Positions 6,733 to 7,733 of a stretch of 7,733 nt of DNA are shown in pieces (positions within the stretch are counted from its first letter, which is position 1; every line of letters starts with the position of its first letter). Below the pieces are notes generated by a model. That model ran no database searches. It was not told where the DNA came from and was given only the letters and a program-made list of their open reading frames with translations. Where the stretch lies: the NCBI GenBank assembly GCA_047605265.1, contig JASGFY010000103.1:1-7733 (forward strand), read 5' to 3'. The position numbers and the translations under genes were made by a program. The stretch comes from Solimonas sp047605265 (lineage in GTDB: Bacteria > Pseudomonadota > Gammaproteobacteria > Nevskiales > Nevskiaceae).

Positions 6733-7548
6733 ATGACAACCAAGCAGTCTTTGCGTCTGCCGACGCTCTACATCCCCCACGGCGGTGGTCCGTGCTTTTT
6801 CATGGATTGGGATCCGCCCGGCACCTGGGAGCGCATGGCGGCCTTTCTGCGCGGTCTCGTCGCGACGCTGCCGGCGGAGCCGCGCGCGGTGTTGCTGGTG
6901 TCCGGGCATTGGCTGGAGCCGGCGTTCACGGCCGGCAGCAACGCCAGGCCAGCGCTGATCTACGACTACCACGGTTTTCCCGAGCACACCTATCAGTTGC
7001 GTTACGACGCGCCCGGCGAGCCGCTGCTGGCGGCGCGCGTGCGTGCGTTGATCGCCGGCGCGGGTCTGCCGGCTGGCATCGACGCGCAGCGCGGCTACGA
7101 CCACGGCGTGTTCATTCCGCTGAAGCTCGTGCTGCCGCAGGCCGACGTGCCGGTCGTGCAGCTCTCGCTGCTGAATACGCTCGACGCCGCCGCGCACCTC
7201 GCGGCCGGCCACGCGCTCGAAGCGCTGCGCGACGACGGCGTGCTGATCGTCGGCAGCGGCATGAGCTTCCACAACATGCGCGCCTACGGCGACCCGCGCT
7301 TCGGGCCGGTGTCCGATACCTTCGATGCCTGGCTGACGGCGGCCGTCGAAGCGGCGCCCGCCGAGCGCGAGCGGCGGCTCGCGCGCTGGGACGAGGCGCC
7401 GGCGGCGCGGCTCTCGCATCCGCCGCGCGCCGAAGAACATCTGCTGCCGCTGATGGTCGCCGCCGGCGCCGCACGCACCGGCCGGGGCCGCCGCATCTTC
7501 GGCGACCGCGTGATGGAGACGACGATCTCGGCGTTCCGCTTCGATTAA
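6733..7548 (+). CDS. Class III extradiol ring-cleavage dioxygenase, 4,5-DOPA dioxygenase (DODA/YgiD) family
   Basis: The product is 271 residues, matching the family's usual 260-280. Conserved features in order are YIPHGGGP with His16, LLVSGHWLEP with His59, YDYHGFPE, YDHGVFIPLK with His124, VPVVQLSLL, GSGMSFHNMR with His180, and AEEHLLPLMVAAGA with His236. By comparison with E. coli YgiD, His16, His59 and His236 would be the metal ligands and His180 the catalytic base. Family enzymes open catechol rings (such as DOPA) in the cytoplasm. The HGGGP form replaces the HGSP of YgiD, so the substrate may differ. ATG 6733 is chosen; an in-frame TTG at 6715 would add six residues, and neither has a clear ribosome site. 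The gene starts 21 bp after the DUF4105 stop and is probably co-transcribed. Its TAA overlaps the stop of the opposing transporter remnant. Confidence 0.88.
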   Translation: MTTKQSLRLPTLYIPHGGGPCFFMDWDPPGTWERMAAFLRGLVATLPAEPRAVLLVSGHWLEPAFTAGSNARPALIYDYHGFPEHTYQLRYDAPGEPLLAARVRALIAGAGLPAGIDAQRGYDHGVFIPLKLVLPQADVPVVQLSLLNTLDAAAHLAAGHALEALRDDGVLIVGSGMSFHNMRAYGDPRFGPVSDTFDAWLTAAVEAAPAERERRLARWDEAPAARLSHPPRAEEHLLPLMVAAGAARTGRGRRIFGDRVMETTISAFRFD

Positions 7549-7688
7549 GCCGCCGCGCGCTGACGCAGCGTCAGCGCGATCAGCAGCCCGCTGATACCCA
7601 GGCCGAGCGCGCAGACGCCGGGCCAGCCGCCGGTCGCGTAGGCGAAGCCGGCGCCGCTGGAGCCGAGCGCGCCGCCGATGAAAAATGT
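7545..7688 (-). pseudogene. C-terminal remnant of an MFS-type transporter, cut near the window edge
   Basis: Read on the minus strand, a frame ends at TAA (complement of 7545-7547) with about 47 residues: FFIGGALGSSGAGFAYATGG, then WPGVCALGLGISGLLIALTL, then RQRAAA. The Gly/Ala-rich helix, GGW loop and final helix look like the last two membrane segments of a major facilitator transporter. Going upstream the frame reads three unrelated residues and hits TGA (complement of 7695-7697), where the rest of a transporter should be. Composition changes at the same place. So the gene appears broken by an insertion, rearrangement or assembly join. It is too short for certainty about the family. Confidence 0.55.
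7556..7578. terminator. Strong GC-rich hairpin (10-bp stem) after the dioxygenase stop
   Basis: CGCGCTGACG (7556-7565) pairs perfectly with CGTCAGCGCG (7569-7578) across a CAG loop, beginning 8 bases after the dioxygenase TAA. There is no T-tract on either side, so it is not a textbook intrinsic terminator, but its position suits a transcript-end structure for the + strand gene. It lies inside the last codons of the opposing transporter remnant. Confidence 0.45.
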
Positions 7689-7733
7689 CCGCTGTCAAGC
7701 CATCTGAGTACGAGAAGCGTGGAGAAAAAGGCT
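7685..7733 (+). other. Low-GC segment of different origin at the right edge; possible start of a new reading frame
   Basis: About 47% of bases from 7681 to the edge are G or C, against roughly 70% elsewhere. An ATG at 7685 opens a frame of 16 codons to the edge (MSAVKPSEYEKRGEKG), with AT-tolerant codons (GAA, AAA, TCT, CCA) unlike its neighbours. It has no visible ribosome site and I do not recognise the peptide. It could be a mobile-element end, a horizontally acquired gene, or a chimeric join. Confidence 0.35.

Noticed and set aside
5911..7698. 595-codon minus-strand open frame across the DUF4105 and dioxygenase genes
   Set aside because: It is Arg-rich without motifs and spans two well-supported opposite-strand genes; a GC-driven shadow.

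Overview
The window is GC-rich DNA (roughly 70% by eye), with long spurious open frames on both strands, as expected at that composition. Gene content fits a Gram-negative bacterium: an outer-membrane-type lipoprotein, a CSLREC-like beta-helix/Calx-beta surface protein, an OmpA-like barrel, an ECF sigma factor of the TIGR02999/ECF43-like type, and a DUF4105 membrane protein. This mix is typical of Gammaproteobacteria near the Xanthomonadales (Xanthomonadaceae/Rhodanobacteraceae). That placement is an inference from gene families, not proven.

Layout. 3-461 (+): 3' end of a TPR-like protein, possibly the tail of a Ser/Thr kinase. 565-1614 (+): lipoprotein with a YVTN/YncE-type beta-propeller, preceded by a perfect 7-bp inverted repeat. 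1807-4881 (+): large secreted protein made of a signal peptide, CSLREC-like segment, parallel beta-helix, two Calx-beta domains, a C-terminal hydrophobic anchor with an Arg cluster, then a second signal-peptide-like segment and a small outer-membrane barrel. 4930-5502 (-): ECF sigma factor, convergent with the surface gene. 5707-6711 (+): DUF4105 membrane protein. 6733-7548 (+): class III extradiol dioxygenase of the DODA/YgiD type. 7545-7688 (-): C-terminal remnant of what looks like an MFS-type transporter, cut at about 7685 where GC content drops sharply to the window edge.

How the genes may work together. The lipoprotein and the surface protein are both envelope-targeted and co-directional, but lie 192 bp apart with a hairpin just after the first stop, so they may be separate transcripts. 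The sigma factor could govern envelope genes nearby, but nothing in the sequence proves this. The DUF4105 gene and the dioxygenase are 21 bp apart and probably co-transcribed, without an obvious functional link. The two points most worth following are the single reading frame that joins an anchor-terminated surface protein to a barrel with its own export signal, and the abrupt compositional junction at the right edge. I found no CRISPR array, tRNA, rRNA, or complete mobile element.
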